The notes: generated from the sequence alone by a model not told the origin. A stretch of DNA of 64,000 bases from JADJDM01 sp044352985 (GCA_044352985.1 JBILCU010000002.1:186001-250000), one strand, 5' to 3'. Positions 33,952 through 43,777 are shown, numbered from the stretch's first letter. Program-made: numbers and translations.

Positions 33952-34632
33952 TTATTTACGTTTATCTATTGTTGTTTTTTCAAATGAAATAAGATTCATC
34001 ATTTCTCTTAGGCGAGAGCGAATGCGATTGCCATATTGTTCTTCAATTTCAGAAGCAGAAAGATTTGTTGTTACATGAGTAAGGAGCTTGCGACTTACGA
34101 ATAAATCGTAACGGCTTAATAAAACCTCAGCCATTACATTGCACTCGTTACCGAAATATTTTAAATTATTTTCTGTTCCTAAATCATCAAAGCACCATAT
34201 TATTGGATTGTGATTACTAAAGCTGTGGCGACTGTAACGATGAATTGTTTCGTAGCCATCTTTTATAAAATCAAAGCTTACATCCCTACATGACTTGATA
34301 TTGTATCGGTTTTGAACTGGTAGAAAAAAACGCATTAAATTCATAATGGATGTTTTGCCACAGCCTACTGGACCAGTAATTAAAATTCCCTTATTGAAAT
34401 TTATGTTCAACTTTTCGGCAGTTTCTTCATCATGTAAGAAATAGCAGAGCATACGGCAAATAAGAAATTTATCCTCTTCAACTATTTTAAATTGATTGCC
34501 GTAAACTTCCATGCCTTTTTTTTGTAACCATGCTAATTGCTGCTCATAGTGCTTCGTTGTAATCCTTTCCAGTTTTTGCTTGGAGCTTTCCTGCTGTTGA
34601 TTTAGTTTTGCCATTGATGAATTTTTCTGCAT
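33952..34632 (-). CDS. DnaC/IstB-like AAA+ ATPase (helicase loader)
   Basis: A 226-residue protein. Walker A is GILITGPVGCGKTSIMN, Walker B is IIWCFDDLGTE, a sensor-1-like segment is LTHVTTNLSASE, and the Arg-finger region is RIRSRLREMM. It lacks the usual zinc-binding N-terminus of DnaC, as is common in mobile-element versions. It probably loads replicative helicase during replication of the excised element. Its start overlaps the winged-helix gene by 89 bp; an internal ATG at 34614 is a possible alternative. Confidence 0.82.
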   Translation of the reverse strand: MQKNSSMAKLNQQQESSKQKLERITTKHYEQQLAWLQKKGMEVYGNQFKIVEEDKFLICRMLCYFLHDEETAEKLNINFNKGILITGPVGCGKTSIMNLMRFFLPVQNRYNIKSCRDVSFDFIKDGYETIHRYSRHSFSNHNPIIWCFDDLGTENNLKYFGNECNVMAEVLLSRYDLFVSRKLLTHVTTNLSASEIEEQYGNRIRSRLREMMNLISFEKTTIDKRK

Positions 34633-35350
34633 TTAACATCCAATTATTTGCTGCTGCTTGCCAGTTTTTCATTGGTGTTTTACCACCTACTAACCAACCG
34701 TTACTCTCATAGTGATTGAAAAACTTTTGACCTTCAATTGCCGGCAGTTTCTTTTTTGCAAAATAAGTTGCAACGCTTTTGGAAGTTGGTTTATCGGCAA
34801 GGCCTGAACCGACACTTTTTTTATTTTTCTTTTGGCGCAACTTTTCTTTTTGTTTTTTTGAGTTATCATCTGCTAAGGATTTTTTAATAATTACTTTTTT
34901 AATTGTGGGCTTGCTGCCGTTTACATTGTTTGTTTTGTTTGATATGTTTGTATTGTTTATAGAAGGTATCATCGGTTTTTCACCAGCTTTACCAGTAGTT
35001 TTCTTAGGAGCTTTATCAGAGCCTTTATTGTTAGATATATCAGAAGCATTATTATTACTATTATTAAAATTGTACAAGTAAACCTGTGAACCTTTTTGTG
35101 GATTGTATGAGGGAATGTATTGTATGTAAGCCCATTTATCCAGCTCTTTCATACAACGGATGTATGTATTTACTGAACCAATTTTTGAACTCCGCATTAA
35201 TTCATCACGACTTACAGAAATGGGATTACGAAACCTTGCCATGTTCCAATACTGGAAAAGACTGAAATACAAACTCACATGAAATGGTGTTAATCGCTCA
35301 TCTTCACAAAACTTTTCGAATGTTTTATTTAAGTGAAGGATATAATTCAT
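34544..35350 (-). CDS. Winged-helix replication-initiator-like protein
   Basis: A 268-residue protein. Residues about 1-95 have a winged-helix pattern (FHVSLYFSLFQYWNMARF, VSRDELMRSSKIGSVNTYIR, LDKWAYIQYIPSYNP). A low-complexity Asn/Ser/Lys-rich linker follows, then a C-terminal helical part (FFNHYESNGWLVGGKTPMKN) like DnaD-type replication proteins. The order HTH, winged helix, DnaC is common in Bacteroidota integrative elements. It overlaps both neighbours (4 bp and 89 bp). Confidence 0.75.
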   Translation of the reverse strand: MNYILHLNKTFEKFCEDERLTPFHVSLYFSLFQYWNMARFRNPISVSRDELMRSSKIGSVNTYIRCMKELDKWAYIQYIPSYNPQKGSQVYLYNFNNSNNNASDISNNKGSDKAPKKTTGKAGEKPMIPSINNTNISNKTNNVNGSKPTIKKVIIKKSLADDNSKKQKEKLRQKKNKKSVGSGLADKPTSKSVATYFAKKKLPAIEGQKFFNHYESNGWLVGGKTPMKNWQAAANNWMLNAEKFINGKTKSTAGKLQAKTGKDYNEAL

Positions 35351-35646
35351 CGTTTTGCATCTCTGGCTGTTAATGGATTTTTATGTTTGTTGTTTTCCAT
35401 TAGCTTAACAATATCATCATACTTGTAATACATTAAGCCGCCTAATTGCGTAAACTCCAAAGTGCCGTTTATTCGCATTTGCTGAAGTGTGCCGGGTGAA
35501 ATACCTAACATTTTTCTTACCTCATACGATTTGAGATACTCCTTTTGTTGAAGTTGTGTTTTGGGTTTTAGTATTGCTCTTATTTCAGCCAATACATCCT
35601 GCTTGAAAGTATGCAGATCTTCTTTTGTAATTAATTCTACTGCCAT
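35347..35646 (-). CDS. Excisionase-type helix-turn-helix protein
   Basis: A 99-residue protein. A coiled N-terminal part (KEDLHTFKQDVLAEIRAIL) precedes an excisionase/MerR-like domain: YLKSYEVRKMLGISPGTLQ, QMRINGTLEFTQLGG, and MYYKYDDIVKLMEN. Proteins of this type accompany integrases in Bacteroidota elements and control excision or replication genes. It is the first gene of the replication module. An 8-bp inverted repeat lies about 55 bp upstream. Confidence 0.82.
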   Translation of the reverse strand: MAVELITKEDLHTFKQDVLAEIRAILKPKTQLQQKEYLKSYEVRKMLGISPGTLQQMRINGTLEFTQLGGLMYYKYDDIVKLMENNKHKNPLTARDAKR

Positions 35647-35700
35647 AAAAATGATTTTGATTTGTTATGGCGCAAAAATGTAGGAAATGATTTATTTCTT

Positions 35701-35726
35701 TTCCCTACGTTATCCTTAGTAGGGAA
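35701..35726. promoter_or_regulatory. Inverted repeat upstream of the excisionase-type gene
   Basis: Perfect 8-bp arms TTCCCTAC / GTAGGGAA with a 10-nt spacer. A binding site for the HTH protein or a replication-initiator site are both possible. Confidence 0.5.
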
Positions 35727-35758
35727 CAATTTTTTTTGAAATACAGTAAAATTAATAC

Positions 35759-36610
35759 TTAAGAGCGGTCCTCTTTTTCGTTGATGCGTTTTTGTAGATT
35801 TTCCTGCAAAGCTTTGAGAAACATTGTCTGGTGACCCTTACGCTCTTTTATTACCTGAAAAGTGGTATAAAAATGATTTAAATCTATATTGAAAACGCTT
35901 TCAAAGTAGTTTACTATATCTTTTATGGATGCTGTAGTATTGTTGAATGCTCCCTGGGATTGCAATGCGTAAATAAGCTCAATTAAAGAAGCTTTAGAGG
36001 CCGTCCACGTTAATTTTACTTTTGGACTGATAAGTCCTTTTGTGGTTGTTTTTTCCTGTTTATTAATATCTTCTATTTCCGCCTTTAAATAAATTTCCAA
36101 CAGTTCGTTGGCCATTATCTCTGAAACCTTAAAGTCATGACTAGTACTGAAATTTTTATCTGTTTCAAAATAAAATGTATCCAGTGACAGTGAAAGATCG
36201 TGCTTGCCCCGCACAAAATATTTATAATCTAGATAACTTTTTTGAGTCCGGTAATATTTTATGAAATCAAGATTGCGGTTAAAGAACTGTTCGATATTGT
36301 GAAGTTCGTTTTGTAAATACTTTTTCTTTGCCTTATCACTACCATTTGGCTTATGCATTTCAATGTTATAAATCTTTACATGATAAATAAGCTTGCTCAG
36401 AAACTTAGGCTTAAGTTTCTTAAAAAAGTTAATCTCTTCCTGCTCTGTTCTTAACTTTTGTTTAACTATCTGTTTCTTTAAATTCTCTAAACTGGTATGT
36501 ATTACAGTAATTGATAACTCCGCTCTACGCAAAGGTTCATCGGTTTCCAAATGAATAAAATTAAGTTGTTCATCAAGATCGCCCAAGGCTTTATCTACGT
36601 AGTCCTTCAT
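35759..36610 (-). CDS. rteC: RteC-family regulator
   Basis: A 283-residue helical protein. The C-terminal part carries the RteC signature: KLTWTASKASLIELIYALQS, FNNTTASIKDIVNYFESVFN and later TMFLKALQENLQKR. In CTnDOT, RteC is a DNA-binding activator of excision genes. Here no tetracycline gene is seen. It lies 25 bp downstream of a LytTR response regulator, instead of the RteA/RteB pair usual for CTnDOT, so its activation signal probably differs. Confidence 0.87.
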   Translation of the reverse strand: MKDYVDKALGDLDEQLNFIHLETDEPLRRAELSITVIHTSLENLKKQIVKQKLRTEQEEINFFKKLKPKFLSKLIYHVKIYNIEMHKPNGSDKAKKKYLQNELHNIEQFFNRNLDFIKYYRTQKSYLDYKYFVRGKHDLSLSLDTFYFETDKNFSTSHDFKVSEIMANELLEIYLKAEIEDINKQEKTTTKGLISPKVKLTWTASKASLIELIYALQSQGAFNNTTASIKDIVNYFESVFNIDLNHFYTTFQVIKERKGHQTMFLKALQENLQKRINEKEDRS

Positions 36611-36635
36611 CGTTAATAAAGAAACGAAAGCTTTA

Positions 36636-37313
36636 TTATTTACTTAAAAATTTCATAAACTGATCTTTATGTGTTGAACTAACGGGTAATCTTTCGGACC
36701 CGATGTAAACATGATTATCTTCGACCTTATCAATCCATTTTAATGAGATAATAGTTGAACGATGAATCTGGAAAAATAATCTTACAGGTAAATCATTCAT
36801 GGTGTCTTTTATAGAGCTACGAACAATTACTTTTTCGGATTTGGTATAATAAGTAACATAGTTTCCATCTGCCTGTATATACAAAATGTCGTTATAGAAT
36901 AATTTTCTCTTTTGATTACCAGAACTTAAAAAGAAAAATTCAGAAATCGGCAAAGCAATTTTCAATCTCTCTTTGGCTTTATTGACCGCAGACAAGAATC
37001 TGGAGAAATCAAAAGGCTTTAATAAATAATCAATTGCTTCTATCTCGTAACTATCCAAAGCATACTCACTATGAGCTGTAGTGAAAATAATTAAAGGATC
37101 AAATTTCAGATGTGTTTTTAATTTCAATCCGCTTATATCCGGCATATTAATATCCAAAAACACTAATTCAATCTTATTATCATTAATATATGAAATTGCC
37201 TCAAAAGGGTTTGTAAATGTTGCTTCCATAGACAAATAATCTATCTTGGATATATGATTTTTAATGATTTCCAATGCTTTGGGTTCATCATCTATTGCTA
37301 CACTTTTTATCAT
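36636..37313 (-). CDS. LytTR-type response regulator
   Basis: A 225-residue protein. The receiver domain has the acidic pocket at SVAIDDEPKAL, the phospho-acceptor Asp in LVFLDINMPDISG, and a Lys in LLKPFDFS. The C-terminal LytTR DNA-binding domain covers about 125-225 (ILYIQADGNYVTYYT, FFQIHRSTIISLKWIDKVE). It overlaps the sensor kinase by 4 bp. Its likely targets are the ABC exporter genes just upstream or rteC just downstream. Confidence 0.92.
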   Translation of the reverse strand: MIKSVAIDDEPKALEIIKNHISKIDYLSMEATFTNPFEAISYINDNKIELVFLDINMPDISGLKLKTHLKFDPLIIFTTAHSEYALDSYEIEAIDYLLKPFDFSRFLSAVNKAKERLKIALPISEFFFLSSGNQKRKLFYNDILYIQADGNYVTYYTKSEKVIVRSSIKDTMNDLPVRLFFQIHRSTIISLKWIDKVEDNHVYIGSERLPVSSTHKDQFMKFLSK

Positions 37314-38332
37314 TGTATTAATTTGATTTTTAATTTTACAAAATATGTTTTGCCAGCTTCTTCTAGTACTAAAGAAAATTTATTATTGTACAAATGATTT
37401 AATCGTTGTTTAACATTTGCAACCCCAATGCCCTTTTTATGTTCGCTGGCAGAAATAGATTTAATAGAGTTTTCGGTTTTGAGTTCAATCGAACCGTTTA
37501 AAATATTTATTGAAATATTTATGTAAGTTTGTTCTGATGGGCTTATACCATACTTAAAAGCATTTTCAATAAAAGGGATTAAAAGCATTGGCGCAATTGA
37601 ATACTCGCTCTTGTCATTTTCGCTGACATTTATATCCACAACAATAGTATTATTTTCATTCAACCTAATTTCTTGTAATGCTATATAATTTTGAATGTAG
37701 TCAATTTCCTTACCAATCTTAATCATTTCAGCGTTTGAATCATGAAGATTATAGCGCATTAATGTACCCAATTTCGCAATACTATCGGCTGTTTTAGGAC
37801 TATTTTCTTCTAATGCCAAACCATAAATATTGTTTAGGGTATTGAATAAAAAGTGAGGGTCAATTTGTGTTTTTAAAAATGCCAACTCGCTACTGAGTTT
37901 TTCTGCTTTTAATCGCTCTATCGTTTTCATATTAATTAACCAATCCTTAGTAGTGCTATAAAGCCAAGAAATAATAACTGCTAATGAAAATGGTAAAAAA
38001 ATGTTGTGTTCTTTGAAGAATATTAACTCCCCTGAATTGTTTAGTAGAATTCTTAAAGTTTCAATAAGAAATAAAAGAGCGGTCAAGCAAATAATGTAAA
38101 TTAGCCAACGTTGATTTTGTGCAAGTTTACGAATGAATAAAAAAGAATTTAAAACAAACACTAATGGAAATGTCATTATAACAAATACTAAATCAATAAC
38201 TTCATAAGAGTTCCAGTAAGTGCCTCTTCCAAATAAAAACATAGTGAAATACAAAAACGCTAATAAAATCAGAATTATTCTTTCCGAAAAATTAGTTGTA
38301 CGTTGAAGAGTGTAGCGGTTTTTTAGAATCAT
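37310..38332 (-). CDS. LytS/AlgZ-type sensor histidine kinase
   Basis: A 340-residue protein with four predicted membrane helices in the first 150 residues. The His_kinase motif is FLKTQIDPHFLFNTLNNIYG (phospho-acceptor His) and the ATPase is at its C-terminus (IAPMLLIPFIENAFKYGI, GIGVANVKQRL). There is no large extracytoplasmic loop, so it senses within or near the membrane, as in kinases that watch their own exporter. It pairs with the LytTR regulator (4-bp overlap). Confidence 0.92.
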   Translation of the reverse strand: MILKNRYTLQRTTNFSERIILILLAFLYFTMFLFGRGTYWNSYEVIDLVFVIMTFPLVFVLNSFLFIRKLAQNQRWLIYIICLTALLFLIETLRILLNNSGELIFFKEHNIFLPFSLAVIISWLYSTTKDWLINMKTIERLKAEKLSSELAFLKTQIDPHFLFNTLNNIYGLALEENSPKTADSIAKLGTLMRYNLHDSNAEMIKIGKEIDYIQNYIALQEIRLNENNTIVVDINVSENDKSEYSIAPMLLIPFIENAFKYGISPSEQTYINISINILNGSIELKTENSIKSISASEHKKGIGVANVKQRLNHLYNNKFSLVLEEAGKTYFVKLKIKLIQ

Positions 38333-38383
38333 AGTATTACTAGGCTTTTATCTATATAAAGTTACAATTATATTGTATTAACT

Positions 38384-41300
38384 CTATAAGGCAATCGTAT
38401 TATCATTTCTGTTTTTATCAATAATTAAATAATATGGATCAATTGTTATTTTAACGGGCATGAAACTGATTGAAAATGTTTTTGAATTGTTAGTTTTGGT
38501 AACACGAATACGCCTTATTTCCTTGGGTAATTTTTCATTATCGGCTGAATAAAAACCAATTTCAACAAAATCATTAAGTGGCATATTTGCGTCTATCTTC
38601 TGTTCTTTTCGAATTTTTTTTATTTCAAAGAATAGTTCAATTTCCAATAGGTTGGCATTTGAATTTTTAAGCTCTGCATTCAGTATTTTGTTGTCATACA
38701 AAGTAACGCTCTCGAATAAATCTGAGATTAAATATTTCAAAGAATCTGGTGTATCTTTTCTTATGTAATCAATCATTTCTAATGAAGTTGTATAAGGTGC
38801 GTTTTGACGGTAAACCTGATTTAAATATTTTTTCAAAGAAATGTTCAATTTTTCTTCTCCTAAATAGTGACTTATTGCATTTAAAGCCAGCATCCCTTTT
38901 TGATAAGGTATGTATGCTTTATCATTACCTGTATTATATACTAATGGGACCTCTTGCGTTTCATCTTCATTACTTTTTCGTAAATAAGTGTTCATAGATT
39001 TTCCTAAAAACTCCAATGCTTTGCCTTTCCCATATTCTTTTTCAAGCACTTTTAGTGATACAAATTCTGCCATGCTTTCTGTTATCATTTTAGCTCCGTT
39101 TACATCAGCAGGTATTGCTTGCATGCCCCACCATTGATGAGCTAATTCATGTGATGCCCCTAAGAATGGAAGATTTAATCCTCTTTCTCCTTTTTCATCT
39201 ATGTCCATTATAAATCCAATTTCCGAGCAGGGAATTGTGTTGGCAAATGATTGTGCAAAGTCTCCTATACTCCTTGAATATTCAATAATTCTGATCTGTT
39301 TATGCTGATATTTGCTATAATTAGCTTCGCAGTAATCTAAAGTAGCTTTAATTCCTTTAATCATGTGGCTGATATTTGCTGTATGGTTCTTATGATGATA
39401 GATTTCAATTTCAACATCCTTCCACTTGTCTTTAGTAATCATAAAATTGCCTGATACAAAGGCATAATCGTTTGTAACTGGCGAAGTTGATTGATATTGA
39501 TAATAGTTTCTATCATTTTTTATCCAGTGCTTTTTAAGATAGCCAGGAGCAACTGCAATTTGACTGTTTGTTGTACTAACAGTTGCATTAAAATCTATAT
39601 AGTCTGCATCTGGTGAACGATAATGATTTTGTAATGCGATAGAATCTTGTGGCTTGGCTGTGAAATTACCAGGCCTGTAGCCAATAGTAGGATAAATAAG
39701 TGAAGTAATGTATGTTCCGTTTTTTTCAACCAACGAGTTTTTGTAAAAGAATGTATTTGGAATACTTTTTACCTTATAACTAAGAATCAGGGTATCGCTT
39801 GGCTTCAAGGAATTATTTAATTTCATCATGGTAAAACCGATGGATTTATCTGATAAAATAATTGATGTAGGATAGTTTATTTCAAACTCTGTTATTAAAT
39901 CCATAGATGTATTCACAAGCAATGTATCTATGTTGGCACTCGATTTATTAACCAGACTATATTTTCCCGTGGAAATAAAACTTTGTTTTTCGGGATAAAT
40001 ATCTATTGCTACATCAACAGCTACAATCCTTGGTTGAACTGTATATTGGTATTTCTGGTATTTTTTATCTGCAACCTCATACAGGTTTTCTTTTTGCGCT
40101 TGTGTAAGTGGTTTTATTGAGTTATTTTCTGCCTGATGAATCCAAAAACCCATTGCTGAAAAAATGAATAAAATACATAAGCATGGAACAAATAACCTAT
40201 ATCTGAACCTTTGAATTACTGTTATTAGTCTCTTTTTTAAAGATTCGGCCACACCCCTTTGCCAAAATTGAAGGCACAAGCAAAATAGAAATAAACCAAA
40301 ACAAAACCAATAAGCTTTATAAATGAAATATGGAATTAAGGAATGACTATAACCACTCAAATCTGAGTATTGTAAATAAAAGGCTGCATCAGGATTTTGA
40401 TTAAACCGATATATATAATTTTCAATTCCGAGCAATGATAATTCAGAGATACCAAAGAATAAGAGTATCAAAATGAATAGCCCAAGCCACGAATTGGTAA
40501 AAACTGTTTGTATAAAAAGTGCCGCAAAACCCCAGATTACAAATCCGATCAAATGAATGGCAAATAAATCAAAAAAATAATGTACTAATTCAATTCTATA
40601 GTAACCATTTGTTATCTGCACCAAAATGCCTATACATAAAATAATTGAAAGTAATGTTGCTTGAATTTTCACTAAGGCAAAAAGCTTTGATAGCGCCAAT
40701 GTCCAATTTGGAATTGCAGTTGTGTCAACCAATTGCATCATACGGTAGGTTCTAGAACGGTGTACTAAAATACCTGCATAAAGAAAAGTAACGAAATTAA
40801 TAAGTAGTGAAAAAAATAATACAGGGAAAGCAAGCATAACCCAGGTTGCTGGCATAACCTTTACTCCATAAGGTGCATTCATTTGGGAAAGCAAAACATA
40901 AACGAATAATGAACCAGCCAATACAATACTTATAAACGCCCCTGTTTTTATAATTGCAGAATATTCTTTTATGGATAAGAGCCATGCCCGTTTAATGCTA
41001 CCGATGAAAGAATAATTATGTAAAACTATTGGTAGATTTACTTTAATGATACCAACATCTTTCAGCGATGGTTTAACTGTATTTTTTCTTTTTTGGATGC
41101 TTAACATTGTTGGATTCTGAGAGAAAGAAAATTTATAAAAACATAAAAAGGTTATTGTGAATGAAATAATCAACCATAGAATACGGTTAAGTAGTATGAA
41201 ATTTCCAGTCGGAATCTCAAGTATGTTCTGTTCTTTAATAGACCATGTACTGGTGTAAAAATGAGTAGCGATTTCACCAAAGGGCTCAAATAGTAATGAA

Positions 41301-41917
41301 ATAGTATTTACATCTGCGCTTGCGGTTAAGCGAAGGAGGATTTCTCTTAAGATAATAATTATTACAGTTGTAATGAACCCAACATAAATACTTCTGGTGA
41401 AAAGAATAATGCCAAATATAATTGTACTGAATAAAAGAAGGTTAGGAAGAAGGTAAACTATAAATAAATTCCAATAAATATTTAATCGGTAAATAGTAAT
41501 TACACTTTCATCAGCACCTGGCAAGATTGTACCTGAAAAACATCCAACCAAAAAAAGTATGGCAATAACCACTACAATAAGAAATGAGCTTAGAAACTTT
41601 CCAGATAGGTATCCTGATTTTTTTATCGGGTAGCTAAATAAAATATGATGTGCATTGCTTTTAAAATCCCTGTACACTGCATTTCCCATTATTGAAGGAA
41701 TAATGAATAAGGCAAGTTTTGTAAATAAGCCTGTAAGATTATAAAGTGCAATTGGTGAATTGGCAATTCTTACTGAATCTTCTGATGCATTGCCAAATAC
41801 TCCTGCATTGCCTGCCATTGCCAGCAAACCAAAGATAAATGCTGTTAACCCATAAATATAAATTGATGGGTTTTTCAACCAATATTTAAGTTCGTATTTA
41901 AAGATGTGTAAAAACAT
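38384..41917 (-). CDS. ABC-2 permease fused to an M1-aminopeptidase-like domain
   Basis: A 1177-residue membrane protein. Residues about 1-600 hold two sets of roughly six membrane helices (FKYELKYWLKNPSIYIYGLT; later FISIVLAGSLFVYVLLSQ). Residues about 640-1177 look like an M1 peptidase on the outside, with zinc motif SHELAHQWWG, downstream Glu in ITESMAEFVSLKVLE, and Tyr-rich later segments. Such fusions occur in Bacteroidota next to ATPases and two-component genes. It may export and trim a peptide or resist a peptide antibiotic. The gene is 6 bp from the DUF5694-like gene. Confidence 0.85.
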   Translation of the reverse strand: MFLHIFKYELKYWLKNPSIYIYGLTAFIFGLLAMAGNAGVFGNASEDSVRIANSPIALYNLTGLFTKLALFIIPSIMGNAVYRDFKSNAHHILFSYPIKKSGYLSGKFLSSFLIVVVIAILFLVGCFSGTILPGADESVITIYRLNIYWNLFIVYLLPNLLLFSTIIFGIILFTRSIYVGFITTVIIIILREILLRLTASADVNTISLLFEPFGEIATHFYTSTWSIKEQNILEIPTGNFILLNRILWLIISFTITFLCFYKFSFSQNPTMLSIQKRKNTVKPSLKDVGIIKVNLPIVLHNYSFIGSIKRAWLLSIKEYSAIIKTGAFISIVLAGSLFVYVLLSQMNAPYGVKVMPATWVMLAFPVLFFSLLINFVTFLYAGILVHRSRTYRMMQLVDTTAIPNWTLALSKLFALVKIQATLLSIILCIGILVQITNGYYRIELVHYFFDLFAIHLIGFVIWGFAALFIQTVFTNSWLGLFILILLFFGISELSLLGIENYIYRFNQNPDAAFYLQYSDLSGYSHSLIPYFIYKAYWFCFGLFLFCLCLQFWQRGVAESLKKRLITVIQRFRYRLFVPCLCILFIFSAMGFWIHQAENNSIKPLTQAQKENLYEVADKKYQKYQYTVQPRIVAVDVAIDIYPEKQSFISTGKYSLVNKSSANIDTLLVNTSMDLITEFEINYPTSIILSDKSIGFTMMKLNNSLKPSDTLILSYKVKSIPNTFFYKNSLVEKNGTYITSLIYPTIGYRPGNFTAKPQDSIALQNHYRSPDADYIDFNATVSTTNSQIAVAPGYLKKHWIKNDRNYYQYQSTSPVTNDYAFVSGNFMITKDKWKDVEIEIYHHKNHTANISHMIKGIKATLDYCEANYSKYQHKQIRIIEYSRSIGDFAQSFANTIPCSEIGFIMDIDEKGERGLNLPFLGASHELAHQWWGMQAIPADVNGAKMITESMAEFVSLKVLEKEYGKGKALEFLGKSMNTYLRKSNEDETQEVPLVYNTGNDKAYIPYQKGMLALNAISHYLGEEKLNISLKKYLNQVYRQNAPYTTSLEMIDYIRKDTPDSLKYLISDLFESVTLYDNKILNAELKNSNANLLEIELFFEIKKIRKEQKIDANMPLNDFVEIGFYSADNEKLPKEIRRIRVTKTNNSKTFSISFMPVKITIDPYYLIIDKNRNDNTIAL

Positions 41918-41923
41918 GTACTG

Positions 41924-42778
41924 TTACTTTATTTTAGTTTTTCCGAGCCAGTTTTCCGTGGGGATTACTTCAAAAAATGGGTTGCTGCTAAATAAGTGGC
42001 CTATAATTGGAATATGGTCATTGCCCATAATTAAAAAAATTGCTTTTTCTGAGTAGTCAAGTTGAGCAATCATTTTTGAATAAATTTTTATATTCCTTCT
42101 GTACCAGTCGGCTGTGAGTTCAGAACCCAAAAAGTAAGTAGAGTCGTAATGAAAAACATTAGTGTTGCCTAATTGTGGGTATGAGTTAATGTAGTGTGCA
42201 TGGGAAGATTGTTGTACACTTTTTGAATTTAACCATTTCATATATTCCAATAAATCAGAATTTAGAAGTAAAGAATCTTCATTTATCAGGCTTGATTTAG
42301 GAATAGTAATCCCATTTCCTTTACCATTCAATAATGCTACTTGGTTATTTTTTTTTGCATACTCCTCAATTTGAGAATAATAATATCCATATTGTCCTGG
42401 ATGGTCGCAACTATATATTGTTTTATGGTTTAAATCTTTTGCTACCCGAAATGCCACCTGCCAAATTTCATTACGTCTTTGTTTTTTGTCTCCACTTTTA
42501 TACGCTTGATATAAACTATCCATTTTATTTTGATATTCGTAGTCAGGCATTCTTTCAATGAAGATTTTATCAGGTTTTTGTTTCTTAACAATCTCACAAA
42601 GCTTGAGAATGCTTTTTTGATTCTTTTCACTAAGAACATCATAAGCAGAATCTGTTTGTGCAAAATGAAAAGTACCTAACAAATAAACTTTTATTTTTGG
42701 ATTTCCATTTTGCGAAAAAGTATTTGTTGTAATAGCTATAAATAATAGCAATGGTAATAAATAGACTTTCATAATCAA
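41924..42778 (-). CDS. DUF5694-like secreted protein
   Basis: A 284-residue protein with a signal peptide (LLPLLLFIAITTNTFSQ). The mature part has VYLLGTFHFAQTDSAYDVLS, KPDKIFIERMPDYE and CDHPGQYG, which recall TraB/PrgY-like and DUF5694 proteins. No transmembrane segment after the signal. It sits between the ABC ATPase (4-bp overlap) and the permease, so it is part of the same export or stress unit. Its function is unknown. Confidence 0.75.
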   Translation of the reverse strand: MIMKVYLLPLLLFIAITTNTFSQNGNPKIKVYLLGTFHFAQTDSAYDVLSEKNQKSILKLCEIVKKQKPDKIFIERMPDYEYQNKMDSLYQAYKSGDKKQRRNEIWQVAFRVAKDLNHKTIYSCDHPGQYGYYYSQIEEYAKKNNQVALLNGKGNGITIPKSSLINEDSLLLNSDLLEYMKWLNSKSVQQSSHAHYINSYPQLGNTNVFHYDSTYFLGSELTADWYRRNIKIYSKMIAQLDYSEKAIFLIMGNDHIPIIGHLFSSNPFFEVIPTENWLGKTKIK

Positions 42779-43665
42779 TTCATTTTTAGAGTTTCTGAAT
42801 TCTTTAAAGCAATGAAATACACATCTTCCAATTGAGGTTCTGCAACCGTGAATGCATTATTTGGTGTACTTTCAGAAAATATCCTTATAGTTATCGTATT
42901 ATCTGCGTTGTATTTTGAAGACAAAACCTGATATGTTTTTTCTGAGTTTTCTAGTTCCAGTCTTTCTATAACCTTCATCCAAATATTTCCTTTGATGTTG
43001 TTCAATGCTTGTGAAGGAGATGAATGTAAAAGAATTTTTCCTTTGTTAAGAATGGCAATTTGTTGACATAAGTCCTTTATATCGTCCACAATATGAGTTG
43101 AAAAGATGATTGTGCTTTCAATTGCAATCTCTCTTAGTACATTTAGAAATCTGTTTCTTTCTGCAGGGTCTAAACCAGCAGTTGGCTCATCTACAATTAT
43201 TAGTTTTGGCTTATTAAGTAAAAGTTGTGCTATACCAAATCTTTGTTTCATCCCACCCGAAAAACCATCCACATTTTTCTTTCGTACATCTTGCAAATTC
43301 GTAATTTCAAGTACTTCCTGTATAATTTTATTTCGGTCATTCTTTTTAGTAATGCCTTTTAATATTGCGAAATAATCAAGAAGGCTTTCTGCCGAAACAT
43401 TTGGATAAACACCAAAGTCTTGAGGTAGATAACCAAGTATTTTCCGTAACCCCATTTGGTTTGTTAAAACATCTATGTTATCAAAATATATGTTGCCACT
43501 ATCTGGAGATTGTAAAGTAGCAATGGTTCTCATAAGAGTGGATTTTCCAGCCCCGTTTGGGCCAAGTAAACCAAACATACCTTTACTAATGTTAATAGAC
43601 ACATTATCAAGAGCGATAACCCCATTCTTATAAATTTTTGATACGTTTGATATTTCTAATGCCAT
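42775..43665 (-). CDS. ABC transporter ATP-binding protein
   Basis: A 296-residue ATPase. Walker A is FGLLGPNGAGKSTLMRT, the Q-loop region is GYLPQDFGVYPNVS, the signature is VDGFSGGMKQRFGIAQ, and Walker B is LIIVDEPTAGLDPAERN, ending with the H-loop IIFSTHIV. The C-terminal 70 residues form a helical extension. It drives the ABC-2 permease two genes downstream and is the first gene of that operon. Confidence 0.95.
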   Translation of the reverse strand: MALEISNVSKIYKNGVIALDNVSINISKGMFGLLGPNGAGKSTLMRTIATLQSPDSGNIYFDNIDVLTNQMGLRKILGYLPQDFGVYPNVSAESLLDYFAILKGITKKNDRNKIIQEVLEITNLQDVRKKNVDGFSGGMKQRFGIAQLLLNKPKLIIVDEPTAGLDPAERNRFLNVLREIAIESTIIFSTHIVDDIKDLCQQIAILNKGKILLHSSPSQALNNIKGNIWMKVIERLELENSEKTYQVLSSKYNADNTITIRIFSESTPNNAFTVAEPQLEDVYFIALKNSETLKMN

Positions 43666-43777
43666 AAGCTTAACATTTTAAATGTAAAAATCTATTATTC
43701 GATTCTATCTGCAAAATCAATGGTGTGAACATTAGTATTTCTGACGCGAAAACGCTGTCATAGGTTTTATATTTCAT

